Of a stretch of 64,000 nucleotides of DNA, positions 9,185-21,273 are shown piece after piece (the first letter of the stretch is position 1; each line of letters opens with the position of its first letter). The translations under genes were made by a program, and so were the position numbers. Source of the DNA: Bacteroides zhangwenhongii (GTDB lineage: Bacteria; Bacteroidota; Bacteroidia; Bacteroidales; Bacteroidaceae); assembly GCF_009193325.2 (NCBI RefSeq), contig NZ_CP059856.1, positions 2,666,001 to 2,730,000 of the forward strand, written 5' to 3'. Under the pieces are notes generated by a model, which was not told the DNA's origin, made no database searches, and worked only from the letters and a program-made list of their open reading frames with translations.

Positions 9185-10597
9185 ATGATAAAAAAACTAC
9201 TCACAGCTGCCGCAATCGGCCTTACATTGTTAACGTTGCACACCAGCTGTACACAACCCCAAAAGGCTCAAGAAGCTTTCGCTCCCATTAAAGTAGAAAC
9301 TCCTGTACGCCCTGCCGGACAAGAGGATGTCATTCAACTCGTTGCTCCTAAGATCGATACCGTACGGGTCGGATTCATCGGATTAGGAATGCGCGGACCC
9401 GGCGCTGTAGAAAGATGGACTCATATTCCAAATACTAAGATCGTAGCTTTGTGTGACCTACTTCCTGAGCGGGTGGAGAAATCACAAGAAATTCTGAAAA
9501 AAGCGGGATTACCCGAAGCAACCTCTTACAGTGGGTCGGAAGATGCTTGGAAACAACTCTGCGAACGGAACGACATCGACCTTGTATATATCGCCACCGA
9601 CTGGAAACACCATGCGGAAATGGGCGTTTACGCCATGGAACATGGAAAGCACGTAGCTATCGAAGTTCCTGCCGCTATGACACTGGACGAGATCTGGCAA
9701 TTAATCAATACTTCCGAGAAGACCCGTAAACACTGTATGCAACTTGAAAACTGTGTATATGACTTCTTCGAGCTGACCAGTCTGAATATGGCTCAACAAG
9801 GCGTATTCGGCGAGGTGCTCCATGTAGAAGGTTCATACATTCACAATCTGGAAGATTTCTGGCCAGCATACTGGAATAACTGGAGGATGGACTACAATCA
9901 TAAGAATCGCGGTGATGTATATGCCACTCATGGCATGGGTCCTGCTTGCCAGTTACTTAACATCCACCGTGGCGACCGTATGAAAACTTTGGTGTCAATG
10001 GATACAAAAGCAGTCAACGGACCGGCTTATATTAAAAAGCAAACAGGAGAAGAAGTTACCGATTTCCAGAATGGCGATCAGACCTCCACATTGATTCGCA
10101 CGGAGAATGGAAAAACGATGCTGATTCAGCACAATGTAATGACTCCCCGCCCGTACAGCCGTATGTATCAAGTTGTAGGAACTGACGGTTACGCAAGTAA
10201 GTATCCGATTGAAGAATACTGCTTGAGACCTTCACAAGTAGACTCAAAAGACGTGCCGAATCACGAAAATCTGAACGCACATGGTTCTGTTCCTGAAGAT
10301 GTAAAGAAAGCATTGATGGATAAATATAAAGATCCTATCCACATAGAGTTGGAAGAAACAGCTAAGAAAATAGGCGGTCACGGCGGCATGGACTTTATCA
10401 TGGACTATCGTTTGGCTTATTGCCTGCAGAACGGACTGCCATTGGATATGGATGTATACGACTTGGCAGAATGGTGCTGTATGGCCGAACTGACCAGACT
10501 TTCTATCGAAAACAATTCGGCTCCGGTTGAAGTCCCCGATTTCACACGTGGCGGATGGAACAAGGTGAAAGGCTATCGTCACGCATTTGCAAAATAA
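9185..10597 (+). CDS. GH109-type alpha-N-acetylgalactosaminidase (Gfo/Idh/MocA fold)
   Basis: The protein has 470 residues. A signal peptide ends in a lipobox-like THTSC at Cys22, so it is probably an exported lipoprotein. The Rossmann NAD-binding motif GFIGLGMRGPG lies near residue 64, and YIATDWKHHAEM and EVPAAMTLDE follow the pattern of GH109 enzymes. GH109 members use tightly bound NAD+ and an oxidation-elimination mechanism to release alpha-linked GalNAc, the first sugar of mucin O-glycans. Directly after two O-glycopeptidases this is the expected partner activity. An ordinary Gfo/Idh dehydrogenase is the alternative, but export and context favour GH109. Confidence 0.88.
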   Translation: MIKKLLTAAAIGLTLLTLHTSCTQPQKAQEAFAPIKVETPVRPAGQEDVIQLVAPKIDTVRVGFIGLGMRGPGAVERWTHIPNTKIVALCDLLPERVEKSQEILKKAGLPEATSYSGSEDAWKQLCERNDIDLVYIATDWKHHAEMGVYAMEHGKHVAIEVPAAMTLDEIWQLINTSEKTRKHCMQLENCVYDFFELTSLNMAQQGVFGEVLHVEGSYIHNLEDFWPAYWNNWRMDYNHKNRGDVYATHGMGPACQLLNIHRGDRMKTLVSMDTKAVNGPAYIKKQTGEEVTDFQNGDQTSTLIRTENGKTMLIQHNVMTPRPYSRMYQVVGTDGYASKYPIEEYCLRPSQVDSKDVPNHENLNAHGSVPEDVKKALMDKYKDPIHIELEETAKKIGGHGGMDFIMDYRLAYCLQNGLPLDMDVYDLAEWCCMAELTRLSIENNSAPVEVPDFTRGGWNKVKGYRHAFAK

Positions 10598-10634
10598 AAA
10601 ACAATATCCTTTTTTAGCACGAGCACTACGAAGC

Positions 10635-10663
10635 AATCCGGTTTTTCCCAGAAAAGCCGGATT
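10635..10663 (+). terminator. Hairpin downstream of the GH109 gene
   Basis: The 12-nt arms 10635-10646 and 10652-10663 pair, with one position G-U in RNA, around a 5-nt loop. The stem core is AATCCGG/CCGGATT. It sits 37 bp after the GH109 stop and 50 bp before the YitT gene. The trailing T-run is weak, so termination may be partial. Confidence 0.5.
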
Positions 10664-10712
10664 ATTCATAGGTTCGTGTTTCAACATTTTATAGATCATC
10701 ATAAACTCATTT

Positions 10713-11603
10713 ATGAAAACAGCTATTCCAAAACCCTCCAAACAGAGCATTATCCGTGAAGCCAGAGATTATGTAATGATTGCCGTCGGCATGATTTTGT
10801 ACGGCATCGGCTGGACAGTATTCTTACTACCTAACGATATAACCACCGGAGGAGTACCGGGTATCGCATCTATCGTATATTGGGCTACCGGCTTCCCCGT
10901 GCAATACACATATTTCGCCATCAACTTTTTCTTGCTTTTGCTTGCCCTTAAATTATTAGGGTTGAAGTTCTGTATCAAAACGATTTTTGGAGTATTCACT
11001 TTGACCTTTTTTTTGTCTGTTATTCAAAAGATGGCGACAGGTATCAGTCTGCTTCACGACCAGCCATTCATGGCATGTGTCATAGGAGCCTCATTTTGCG
11101 GAGGTGGTATCGGTGTAGCCTTTTCATCCAACGGGAGTACAGGTGGAACAGACATTATCGCTGCCATCATCAACAAATATAGAGACATCACTTTAGGACG
11201 AGTTGTATTAATTTGTGATATGATTATTATCTCTTCCAGTTATTTTGTCTTAAAAGACTGGGAAAAAGTGGTGTATGGATTTGTAACTCTATATATTTGT
11301 AGTTTCGTTCTTGACCAGGTAGTGAACAGCGCACGCCAATCCGTACAATTCTTTATCATATCCAACAAATATGAAGAAATAGGGCGGTGTATTAACGAAT
11401 ATCCACATCGGGGAGTGACGATTATCAATGCAACCGGTTTTTATACGGGACGTGAAGTGAAGATGATGTTCGTATTAGCGAAAAAACGGGAATCACCTAT
11501 CATATTCCGGTTGATTAAAGATATAGACCCGAATGCTTTTGTTTCACAAAGTGCAGTCATCGGAGTGTATGGAGAAGGATTTGATCATATAAAAATAAAA
11601 TAA
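10713..11603 (+). CDS. YitT-family (DUF161/DUF2179) integral membrane protein
   Basis: The protein has 296 residues. About five hydrophobic segments occupy the first 200 residues (YVMIAVGMILYGIGWTVFLL is the first). The motif NDITTGGVPGIA and the glycine-rich SSNGSTGGTDIIA are the hallmarks of the family. The C-terminal 90 residues form the small soluble DUF2179 domain (RGVTIINATGFYTGREVKMM). Its molecular function is unsettled; some family members have been linked to transport. It sits inside the O-glycan PUL between GH109 and GH2, where I recall a homologue in B. thetaiotaomicron, so a role in handling a PUL product is possible but unproven. Confidence 0.85.
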   Translation: MKTAIPKPSKQSIIREARDYVMIAVGMILYGIGWTVFLLPNDITTGGVPGIASIVYWATGFPVQYTYFAINFFLLLLALKLLGLKFCIKTIFGVFTLTFFLSVIQKMATGISLLHDQPFMACVIGASFCGGGIGVAFSSNGSTGGTDIIAAIINKYRDITLGRVVLICDMIIISSSYFVLKDWEKVVYGFVTLYICSFVLDQVVNSARQSVQFFIISNKYEEIGRCINEYPHRGVTIINATGFYTGREVKMMFVLAKKRESPIIFRLIKDIDPNAFVSQSAVIGVYGEGFDHIKIK

Positions 11604-15029
<3,426 letters not shown>

Positions 15030-15059
15030 CCTTAGTATAAATTTTTAAAGAAAAGACCC

Positions 15060-16148
15060 ATGAAAGATTTATCTGGCATTGTAGCTAAATTCAAAGTTCA
15101 AGGCACAGTAGAAGAGATCAAGCCTTTAGGAACAGGACTTATCAACGACACCTATAAAGTAAACACCAAAGAGGTAGATGCCCCCGACTATGTCCTGCAA
15201 CGCATCAATCATGCTATCTTTCAGAATGTAGAAATGCTTCAAGCAAATATATCCGCCGTTACAGGACATATACGCAAAAAACTGACAGAAGCAGGCGAAG
15301 CGGATATTGACCGCAAGGTGTTGAACTTCCTCGAAACGGAAGAAGGCAAGACATATTGGTTCGACGGTGAAAGTTACTGGCGTGTAATGGTATTCATCCC
15401 ACGTGCAAAGACCTACGAGACGGTCAATCCCGAATATTCAAATTATGCCGGAAAAGCATTCGGTAATTTCCAGGCTATGCTGGCCGATATTCCGGAAACA
15501 CTGGGCGAAACGATTCCCGACTTCCACAACATGGAGTTCCGTCTCAAACAACTTCGTGACGCTGTTGCAGCGAATGCAGCCGGAAGAGTGGCAGAAGTAC
15601 AGTACTATTTGGATGAAATAGAAAAACGTGCAGACGAAATGTGTAAAGCGGAACGTCTGTATCGGGAAGGTAAACTCCCCAAACGGGTCTGCCATTGCGA
15701 TACGAAAGTTAATAATATGATGTTCGACGAAGATGGCAAAGTGTTATGCGTCATTGACTTGGATACGGTAATGCCCAGCTTTATCTTCTCCGACTACGGT
15801 GATTTCCTCCGTACGGGAGCCAATACGGGTGACGAGGACGACAAGGATTTGGATCGTGTCAACTTCAATATGGAAATATTCAAGGCATTTACAAAAGGCT
15901 ATCTGGAAGGCGCCAAGTCATTCCTGACTCCGATAGAGATCGAGAATCTTCCTTATGCAGCCGCTCTATTCCCTTATATGCAGTGTGTACGGTTCTTGGC
16001 TGATTACATCAATGGAGATACTTACTATAAGATTAAATATCCCGAACATAACTTGGTTCGCACCAAAGCACAATTCAAGTTATTGCAAAGCGTAGAAGCT
16101 CACACACCGGAAATGGTGGAATTCATCAACGAATGCTTAAAAAGTTGA
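15060..16148 (+). CDS. APH-fold sugar kinase, probable N-acetylhexosamine 1-kinase (NahK-like)
   Basis: The protein has 362 residues, no signal peptide, and is cytoplasmic. The kinase catalytic loop is HCDTKVNN (His212, Asp214, Asn219), followed by the magnesium-binding VIDLDT, in the order of aminoglycoside-phosphotransferase/NahK proteins. The N-terminal GTGLINDTYKV is the nucleotide-binding loop. NahK enzymes phosphorylate GlcNAc or GalNAc at C1. As the last gene of this PUL, after GH109 and GH2, it fits salvage of liberated GalNAc. The acceptor sugar is inferred from context. The stop codon lies inside a GAGAGTGGAG-type repeat. Confidence 0.8.
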   Translation: MKDLSGIVAKFKVQGTVEEIKPLGTGLINDTYKVNTKEVDAPDYVLQRINHAIFQNVEMLQANISAVTGHIRKKLTEAGEADIDRKVLNFLETEEGKTYWFDGESYWRVMVFIPRAKTYETVNPEYSNYAGKAFGNFQAMLADIPETLGETIPDFHNMEFRLKQLRDAVAANAAGRVAEVQYYLDEIEKRADEMCKAERLYREGKLPKRVCHCDTKVNNMMFDEDGKVLCVIDLDTVMPSFIFSDYGDFLRTGANTGDEDDKDLDRVNFNMEIFKAFTKGYLEGAKSFLTPIEIENLPYAAALFPYMQCVRFLADYINGDTYYKIKYPEHNLVRTKAQFKLLQSVEAHTPEMVEFINECLKS

Positions 16149-16174
16149 GAGTGGAGAATTGAGAGTGGAGAGTT
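16144..16174. repeat. GTTGAGAGTGGAGA-type intergenic repeat
   Basis: The unit TTGAGAGTGGAGA occurs twice in tandem here. It begins at the stop codon of the kinase gene and runs to the stop of the convergent DUF3256 gene. A related string (GTTGAAAGTTGAGAGTTGAG) follows the prfA stop near 30576. Confidence 0.65.
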
Positions 16175-16824
16175 TACCTGGTAAAAGCTCCATTCTCCCA
16201 GCGATAAACAATAGGACGGCGGAGAAACGGCTTCAGTTTCTCTGCCGTTTCTTTTGACATATAATCGGGAGTGGTCAATGTAACGGTCAGCTCTGTATTC
16301 TCTTTATTAAAGTCAGCTTTCATCAGTAGCATATCTGCCGGACGGCTAGCCTCATCAAATTCATAAACAGCTGTCGGTTCCGGAGTATTCAGGAAATCGT
16401 TCAATATCGGTAAAGTGATAAACTGAGAAGCTGCAAGCGGTTGCCAGTCGGTAGTATAAAAGTGAATACGGCTGTCGCAAGCAGGAGCGCAAGCTGTAGA
16501 TATAGTGCAAATAATATTCGTCGTATCGTTCAACGCTAATAATTTCATTTGCCATGTAGTCTGTGGAGACATCTGCATACGGATATAGTCTTTACTTAAA
16601 TCCGTCATTTCCGATTTCTTACCGAATCGGTTCTCTACCTGTGCCCTCATCTTACTTTCCAGAAAGTCGATACAGTCTTCACGATTTACTTTGGTCAGCA
16701 GCGGACTCAAAGAATCCGGCATATTCACAAATACGGTTTTAGCTTCTTGCGCCTGAAGAGAAGTCATAGAAATGCTCCCGACAACAGAAAAAAAGATAGC
16801 GACTGCTAATTTATTTATTTTCAT
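16174..16824 (-). CDS. DUF3256 family exported protein
   Basis: The protein has 216 residues with a signal peptide that ends around SLQAQ. The rest is a periplasmic-looking domain beginning KTVFVNMPDSLSPLL, with CTISTACAPACDSRI in the middle; the cysteines may form disulfides. It resembles the Bacteroidales DUF3256 family of unknown role. It starts 7 bp after the DMT transporter gene and is the last gene of the truA-DMT-DUF3256 minus-strand cluster. No catalytic motif is visible. Confidence 0.8.
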   Translation of the reverse strand: MKINKLAVAIFFSVVGSISMTSLQAQEAKTVFVNMPDSLSPLLTKVNREDCIDFLESKMRAQVENRFGKKSEMTDLSKDYIRMQMSPQTTWQMKLLALNDTTNIICTISTACAPACDSRIHFYTTDWQPLAASQFITLPILNDFLNTPEPTAVYEFDEASRPADMLLMKADFNKENTELTVTLTTPDYMSKETAEKLKPFLRRPIVYRWENGAFTR

Positions 16825-16831
16825 ATTTATC

Positions 16832-17731
16832 TTATTTAGTCCCCAAATATAAGAATATCATTCCGATTAACACTAGTATAAGGTCAATCGCTTTGCTTTT
16901 TAAATTCTTTTCACGGAAGAAAAGCGCACCGAAAATGAAAGAAACAATTACACTTCCCCGCCGAACCATCGAAACAATGGAAATCATGGAATCATCATAA
17001 CTCAATGCATAGAAATAGACAAAGTCGGCTGCAGAGAGGAAAATGGAAATCAGGATAATCGTCCAATCCCAGCGAAAAGGGGTAGTCGACTTTCTTTTCG
17101 GCCACCAAAGCAATAATAGAATGGGACACATGATAAAAACCTGATAAACATTATACCAGGACTGCACCAACATCGGGTTCAATGACTTCATCAGATACTT
17201 GTCATACAATCCGCTGATAGCTCCCGTTATCGCAGCCAGCACGATAAAGAATATCCATTTATTATGCTTGAAGTCGATTCCTTCTTTCTTTCCCGAACGG
17301 CTCAGCATGAAAAAAGAGACAACAGCCAGCAGCACACCGATCCATTGATAAAGGTTCAACCGCTCGCCAAACACGAGCATTGCCCCTACAAGAACCATCA
17401 CCGGACGGGTGGCATTGATCGGTCCTACGATCGTGATGGGCAAATGTTTCATCCCGAAATAACCGAATATCCATGAAGACAGCACTATGAATGACTTGAT
17501 GATAATATATTTATGCTGTTCCCAACCCGCAACAGGGACATTGAATATACTTCCTCCCAACAGATTCGGCTCATATATAGAGAACAGGATAAACGGCAGG
17601 AAGATAAGGCTGGAAAAGAAAGTGTTCAAGAACAATACAGGAAGCACCGCATTGTCTTTCAGTGATTTCTTTTTAAATACATCATAAAAGCCCAACAAAG
17701 TAGCTGATAGAAAAGCCAACAATAACCACAT
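16832..17731 (-). CDS. EamA/DMT-superfamily membrane transporter
   Basis: The protein has 299 residues with about ten hydrophobic segments arranged as two EamA repeats. The first repeat has GFYDVFKKKSL at its start and HLPITIVGPINATRPVMVLV, and the second has ITGAISGLYDKYLMK and YALSYDDSMISIVSMVRRGSV. DMT proteins export small metabolites; the substrate cannot be read here. It lies between truA (30 bp upstream) and the DUF3256 gene (7 bp downstream) on the same strand. Confidence 0.88.
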   Translation of the reverse strand: MWLLLAFLSATLLGFYDVFKKKSLKDNAVLPVLFLNTFFSSLIFLPFILFSIYEPNLLGGSIFNVPVAGWEQHKYIIIKSFIVLSSWIFGYFGMKHLPITIVGPINATRPVMVLVGAMLVFGERLNLYQWIGVLLAVVSFFMLSRSGKKEGIDFKHNKWIFFIVLAAITGAISGLYDKYLMKSLNPMLVQSWYNVYQVFIMCPILLLLWWPKRKSTTPFRWDWTIILISIFLSAADFVYFYALSYDDSMISIVSMVRRGSVIVSFIFGALFFREKNLKSKAIDLILVLIGMIFLYLGTK

Positions 17732-17743
17732 AGAAAATAAGTA

Positions 17744-17767
17744 AGAATTAAAAATTAAGAATTAAAG
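17744..17767. repeat. AATTAAGAATTAA-type intergenic repeat at the truA 3' end
   Basis: The string AGAATTAAAAATTAAGAATT contains three spaced copies of AATTAA and overlaps the truA stop codon. A shorter copy (AGAATTAAGAATTAA) lies at 42673-42687 between two other minus-strand genes. Confidence 0.6.
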
Positions 17768-18526
17768 GTGTGTAGGAGAAAGGAATATCGTATCGGGATA
17801 TTCCACATTCACCAGAAACAAAGCCTGTCCCGGAGCGGAAGTTCCGGCTTTGCAACGGTCCTTCTGTTCTATAATTCGCCTGAAGCCCTCAATGGAAAGC
17901 TTTCCACGCCCCACTTCAATCAATGTGCCCACTATGGCACGCACCATATTCCGCAAAAAGCGGTCGGCCCGGATGGTAAACACCCAAGTGGCGTCCTCTT
18001 CCCGTGTCCATTCCGCATGGGTAATATGGCAGATATTTGTCTTTACATCCGTATGCAATTTGCTGAAACTCGTAAAGTCAGTATATTCGAAAAGCACTTT
18101 CGCCGCCTCATTCATACGTTCATAATCCAACGGACTGTAAACCCTGCAGCGATATTGCCGGTTGAAAGGATATTTGGCAGTGGTCACATAATATTTGTAA
18201 GTCCGGGCTGTCGCATCAAAACGCGCATGAGCCTCCGGCCGGACACGGCAAACACGATGGACAGAAATATCAGGCGGTAACAAACGATTCAGTTTGTCGG
18301 CAACGGATTCCGTATCCAACGGTTCATCATAGTCAAAATGGGCGACCATCAAAGAGGCGTGCACCCCCGCATCGGTTCTCCCCGCTCCCACAACTTCTAT
18401 CCCACGACGCAGAAAGGTAGACAATGCGTTCATCAAGCATTCCTGCACACTAATTCCATTCGGTTGAATCTGCCAACCGTGATAGTTGGTTCCATCATAA
18501 GCCAAATAAATAAAATACCTTTGCAC
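17762..18526 (-). CDS. truA: tRNA pseudouridine(38-40) synthase TruA
   Basis: The protein has 254 residues. The catalytic aspartate is Asp52 in [12 protein letters not shown], the signature of the TruA family. [13 protein letters not shown] at the N-terminus and [21 protein letters not shown] near the C-terminus also match. It isomerises uridines 38-40 in the anticodon stem-loop of many tRNAs. The length is normal for the family. It heads the minus-strand cluster; a -7 element is at 18558-18565. The gene's last codon and stop fall within an AATTAAGAATTAA repeat. Confidence 0.96.
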   Translation of the reverse strand: MQRYFIYLAYDGTNYHGWQIQPNGISVQECLMNALSTFLRRGIEVVGAGRTDAGVHASLMVAHFDYDEPLDTESVADKLNRLLPPDISVHRVCRVRPEAHARFDATARTYKYYVTTAKYPFNRQYRCRVYSPLDYERMNEAAKVLFEYTDFTSFSKLHTDVKTNICHITHAEWTREEDATWVFTIRADRFLRNMVRAIVGTLIEVGRGKLSIEGFRRIIEQKDRCKAGTSAPGQALFLVNVEYPDTIFLSPTHL

Positions 18527-18557
18527 GCTTATTCCTCCTTTTTTGAATTTTCGCGTG

Positions 18558-18589
18558 CAAAAGTAGTCATTTTATCTTATTTATCTTTG
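18558..18589. promoter_or_regulatory. Divergent promoters between truA and the NfeD-like gene
   Basis: On the minus strand, TACTTTTG (18558-18565) matches the Bacteroides -7 consensus TAnnTTTG and faces truA. On the plus strand, TATCTTTG (18582-18589) faces the NfeD-like gene about 65 bp downstream. Clear -33 TTTG elements at the usual 19-21 bp are not seen for either, so confidence is moderate. Confidence 0.55.
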
Positions 18590-18653
18590 TATAGTTCGCA
18601 TAAACTCGTATATTTGAAAAACAATATGGATGATTCACTAACTGTACCAAATT

Positions 18654-19151
18654 ATGAGCAGTACTATTTTCCTCATTATCGCCCTCGTCACAACAGGCAT
18701 TTTTGTGATTCAATTTATTCTATCAATCTTCTTCGGAGATATAGACGCTGATGTTGACGTAGACACTGACATCAGCAGCGTAGTTTCTTTCAAGGGGCTC
18801 ACCCATTTCGGAATCGGATTTGGCTGGTATATGTATTTGGCAGGAAATACGGAGATTCAGACCTATGCCGTTGCAATCTTTGTAGGACTCTGTTTCGTTC
18901 TCGCTGTCTGGTTCTTGTATAAAAAAGCTTTCCAACTACAACAGGTAAACCGTTCTGAACAGACAGAACAGTTGGTCGGACGCGAATGTACGATCTACTT
19001 CAAGCAAAATGACGGCAGATACACCGTACAGACAAAACGGGATGGAGCCATGCGCGAAGTGGACGTAATCTCCGAATCGGGAAAGACGTATCAAACGGGA
19101 GACCATACGGTTATCACCCGATATCAGAACGGGACATTGTATATTCAGTAA
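18654..19151 (+). CDS. NfeD-like small membrane protein, partner of flotillin
   Basis: The protein has 165 residues. A transmembrane segment at about 3-26 is followed by an acidic stretch (GDIDADVDVDTDISS), two further hydrophobic segments at about 52-90, and a C-terminal OB-fold-like domain (VGRECTIYFKQNDGRYTVQT, GDHTVITRYQNGTLYI). This is the layout of short NfeD/YuaF-type proteins, which are usually encoded next to flotillins and help organise membrane microdomains. The flotillin gene follows 21 bp later, so an operon is very likely. Confidence 0.82.
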   Translation: MSSTIFLIIALVTTGIFVIQFILSIFFGDIDADVDVDTDISSVVSFKGLTHFGIGFGWYMYLAGNTEIQTYAVAIFVGLCFVLAVWFLYKKAFQLQQVNRSEQTEQLVGRECTIYFKQNDGRYTVQTKRDGAMREVDVISESGKTYQTGDHTVITRYQNGTLYIQ

Positions 19152-19172
19152 CTATTTAAAATACACAAATCT

Positions 19173-20819
19173 ATGACACAAGAAATTCTAATCATGGTCG
19201 CTATATTAGTGGCGGTCATCTTACTCACTTTTATCGGTATCTTGTCTCGTTATCGCAAATGTAAGAGTGACGAAGTCCTCGTTGTATACGGTAAGACAGG
19301 AAGAGACAAAAAATCCGCAAAGCTATATCACGGAGGAGCAGCCTTTGTATGGCCGATTATCCAAGGGTATGAGTTCTTGTCAATGAAGCCGATGCAGATC
19401 GACTGCAAACTGACGGGGGCTCTTTCCGCACAGAATATACGTGTCGATGTACCGACTACTATCACTGTAGCCATCAGCACCGACCCGGAAGTGATGCAAA
19501 ATGCCGCCGAACGTATGTTAGGGCTGACAATGGACGACAAACAGAATCTGATTACAGATGTAGTCTATGGGCAGATGCGTTTGGTTATCGCCGACATGAC
19601 GATTGAAGAACTGAACTCCGACCGCGACAAGTTCCTTTCTAAAGTAAAAGACAATATCGATACGGAACTTCGCAAATTCGGTCTGTACCTCATGAATATC
19701 AATATCAGTGATATCCGTGACGCTGCCAACTATATCGTAAACTTAGGTAAGGAAGCCGAAAGTAAGGCACAGAATGAGGCGCAAGCGAACATCGAGGAAC
19801 AGGAAAAATTAGGTGCCATTAAGATTGCCAATCAAATAAAAGAACGGGAAACAAAGGTTGCCGAGACGCGTAAAGACCAGGATATCGCCATTGCGGAAAC
19901 AAAGAAATTGCAGGAAATTTCCGTTGCCAATGCAGATAAGGACAGAATCTCCCAAGTAGCCATCGCAAATGCGGAAAAAGAATCTCAAGTAGCCAAAGCG
20001 GAAGCAGAAAAGAATATCCGTATCGAGCAGGCAAATACCGAAAAAGAAAGTCGTATTGCCGAACTGAACTCCGACATGGAAATCAAACAGGCGGAAGCTG
20101 CGAAGAAAGCCGCTATCGGGCGAAATGACGCACAAAAAGAGGTTGCTTTATCAAATGCGGATTTGGCTGTAACACAAGCTAACGCTGATAAGCAAGCCGG
20201 TGAAGCCGCTGCAAGATCGGAAGCCGCAGTACAAACAGCCCGTGAAATCGCTCAAAAAGAAGTAGAAGAAGCAAAAGCCCGGAAAGTGGAATCTTCATTA
20301 AAGGCGGAAAAGATTGTACCTGCCGAAATCTCCAGGCAAGAAGCTATTCTTCAAGCAAACGCTATTGCGGAAAAGATAACCCGTGAAGCAGAAGCCCGTG
20401 CAAAAGCCACTTTAGCACAAGCGGAAGCAGAAGCAAAAGCTATCCAACTGAAACTGGAAGCGGAAGCAGAAGGTAAAAAGCGTTCATTACTTGCTGAAGC
20501 GGAAGGTTTCGAAGCAATGGTAAGAGCTGCCGAATCAAATCCGGCTATCGCCATCCAATACAAGATGGTAGACCAATGGAAGGAAATTGCCGGAGAACAG
20601 GTAAAGGCATTCGAACACATGAACTTAGGAAATATCACTGTATTCGACGGAGGAAACGGCGGCACAAGCAATTTCCTGAATACACTGGTGAAAACGGTTG
20701 CACCAAGTCTCGGTGTATTGGACAAGTTGCCTATCGGTGAAACAGTGAAAGGTATCATTAATCCGGAAAACAAAACGGAAGAAAAGCCCGTAACGAAAGC
20801 TGAAGAAAAAAAGAAATAA
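19173..20819 (+). CDS. Flotillin-like SPFH-domain membrane scaffold protein
   Basis: The protein has 548 residues. One N-terminal membrane anchor (IMVAILVAVILLTFIGILS) precedes an SPFH/band-7 domain (about 30-200; SDEVLVVYGKTG, INISDIRDAANYI). A very long Ala/Glu/Lys-rich coiled coil (about 200-440) is followed by a C-terminal domain rich in Gly/Asn. This matches bacterial flotillins of the YqiK/FloT class. Family members oligomerise in the inner membrane and mark lipid microdomains. The adjacent NfeD-like gene is the usual partner. A strong hairpin terminator follows at 20845. Confidence 0.92.
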   Translation: MTQEILIMVAILVAVILLTFIGILSRYRKCKSDEVLVVYGKTGRDKKSAKLYHGGAAFVWPIIQGYEFLSMKPMQIDCKLTGALSAQNIRVDVPTTITVAISTDPEVMQNAAERMLGLTMDDKQNLITDVVYGQMRLVIADMTIEELNSDRDKFLSKVKDNIDTELRKFGLYLMNINISDIRDAANYIVNLGKEAESKAQNEAQANIEEQEKLGAIKIANQIKERETKVAETRKDQDIAIAETKKLQEISVANADKDRISQVAIANAEKESQVAKAEAEKNIRIEQANTEKESRIAELNSDMEIKQAEAAKKAAIGRNDAQKEVALSNADLAVTQANADKQAGEAAARSEAAVQTAREIAQKEVEEAKARKVESSLKAEKIVPAEISRQEAILQANAIAEKITREAEARAKATLAQAEAEAKAIQLKLEAEAEGKKRSLLAEAEGFEAMVRAAESNPAIAIQYKMVDQWKEIAGEQVKAFEHMNLGNITVFDGGNGGTSNFLNTLVKTVAPSLGVLDKLPIGETVKGIINPENKTEEKPVTKAEEKKK

Positions 20820-20844
20820 TCCGAATTTATTAGTTTAGTAAAGT

Positions 20845-20890
20845 GCACTGATGAGAAAAAGAAAAGTCTTATTCTCATCAGTGCATTTTT
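20845..20890 (+). terminator. Rho-independent terminator after flotillin gene
   Basis: A perfect 13-bp stem is formed by 20845-20857 (GCACTGATGAGAA) and 20872-20884, with a 14-nt loop and a following ATTTTT. It is placed 26 bp after the stop codon. Confidence 0.85.
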
Positions 20891-21000
20891 ATCATATATA
20901 CGAATCAGTATAAAAACGGTACGGAAAGGAGCCAAATACTATTTTTATTTCTTTTTCTGCCTAATCAGATTAGCCGCATTACTTATTCTTTTTGCGTTTG

Positions 21001-21080
21001 ACTATAGTATTCCGCAAGAATAACTATAGTCTTCCTTACGTATAACTATAGTCATACGCAAAGTACACTATAGTTATACG
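21001..21080. repeat. Four-copy array of palindrome ACTATAGT on an exact 22-bp period
   Basis: The self-complementary octamer ACTATAGT occurs at 21001-21008, 21023-21030, 21045-21052 and 21067-21074, each start exactly 22 bp from the last. The 14-bp spacers are related but not identical. Copies 3 and 4 extend into a perfect 14-bp inverted repeat (21039-21052 with 21067-21080). The period is close to two helical turns, so bound proteins would line up on one face of the DNA. No other copy of the octamer was noticed in the window. Confidence 0.9.
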
Positions 21081-21248
21081 AAGTAAAAGTAACGAATGAA
21101 ATGAGTCTAAATAGTGAATCAATTATAAAAGAATGCCTATAGAAATCAATAAGAATAAGAAGGCTATCATTGTTTAATTCAAAACCTAGTACGTTATGAA
21201 TATGCAGCGGAAAATAATGCAAAGCATAGAACGTATGAAAAAATAGCG

Positions 21249-21256
21249 TATATTTG
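21249..21256 (+). promoter_or_regulatory. -7 box of the DUF5715 gene
   Basis: TATATTTG fits TAnnTTTG and lies 17 bp before the ATG at 21274, so the leader would be very short. No TTTG -33 element is seen at the normal distance. Confidence 0.5.
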
Positions 21257-21273
21257 CGGGCAAAAAAGACAAA

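Larger units (their letters stand above)
20820..21273. other. 454-bp intergenic region with terminator, palindrome array and promoter
   Basis: The region holds no convincing gene. It contains the flotillin terminator, then about 100 bp of AT-rich DNA, the four-copy 22-bp periodic palindrome array (21001-21074), another AT-rich stretch, and a -7 box just before the DUF5715 gene. Much of it remains unexplained. Confidence 0.8.

Noticed and set aside
18626..18751. ORF starting at the ATG near 18626, overlapping the NfeD-like gene
   Set aside because: The composition is not protein-like and it lies in another frame of the NfeD-like gene, whose membrane and OB-fold features are clear.
21001..21080. 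CRISPR array
   Set aside because: The repeated core is only 8 bp and the spacing 22 bp, far shorter than CRISPR repeats and spacers. The core is palindromic, the spacers are related to one another, and there are no cas genes.
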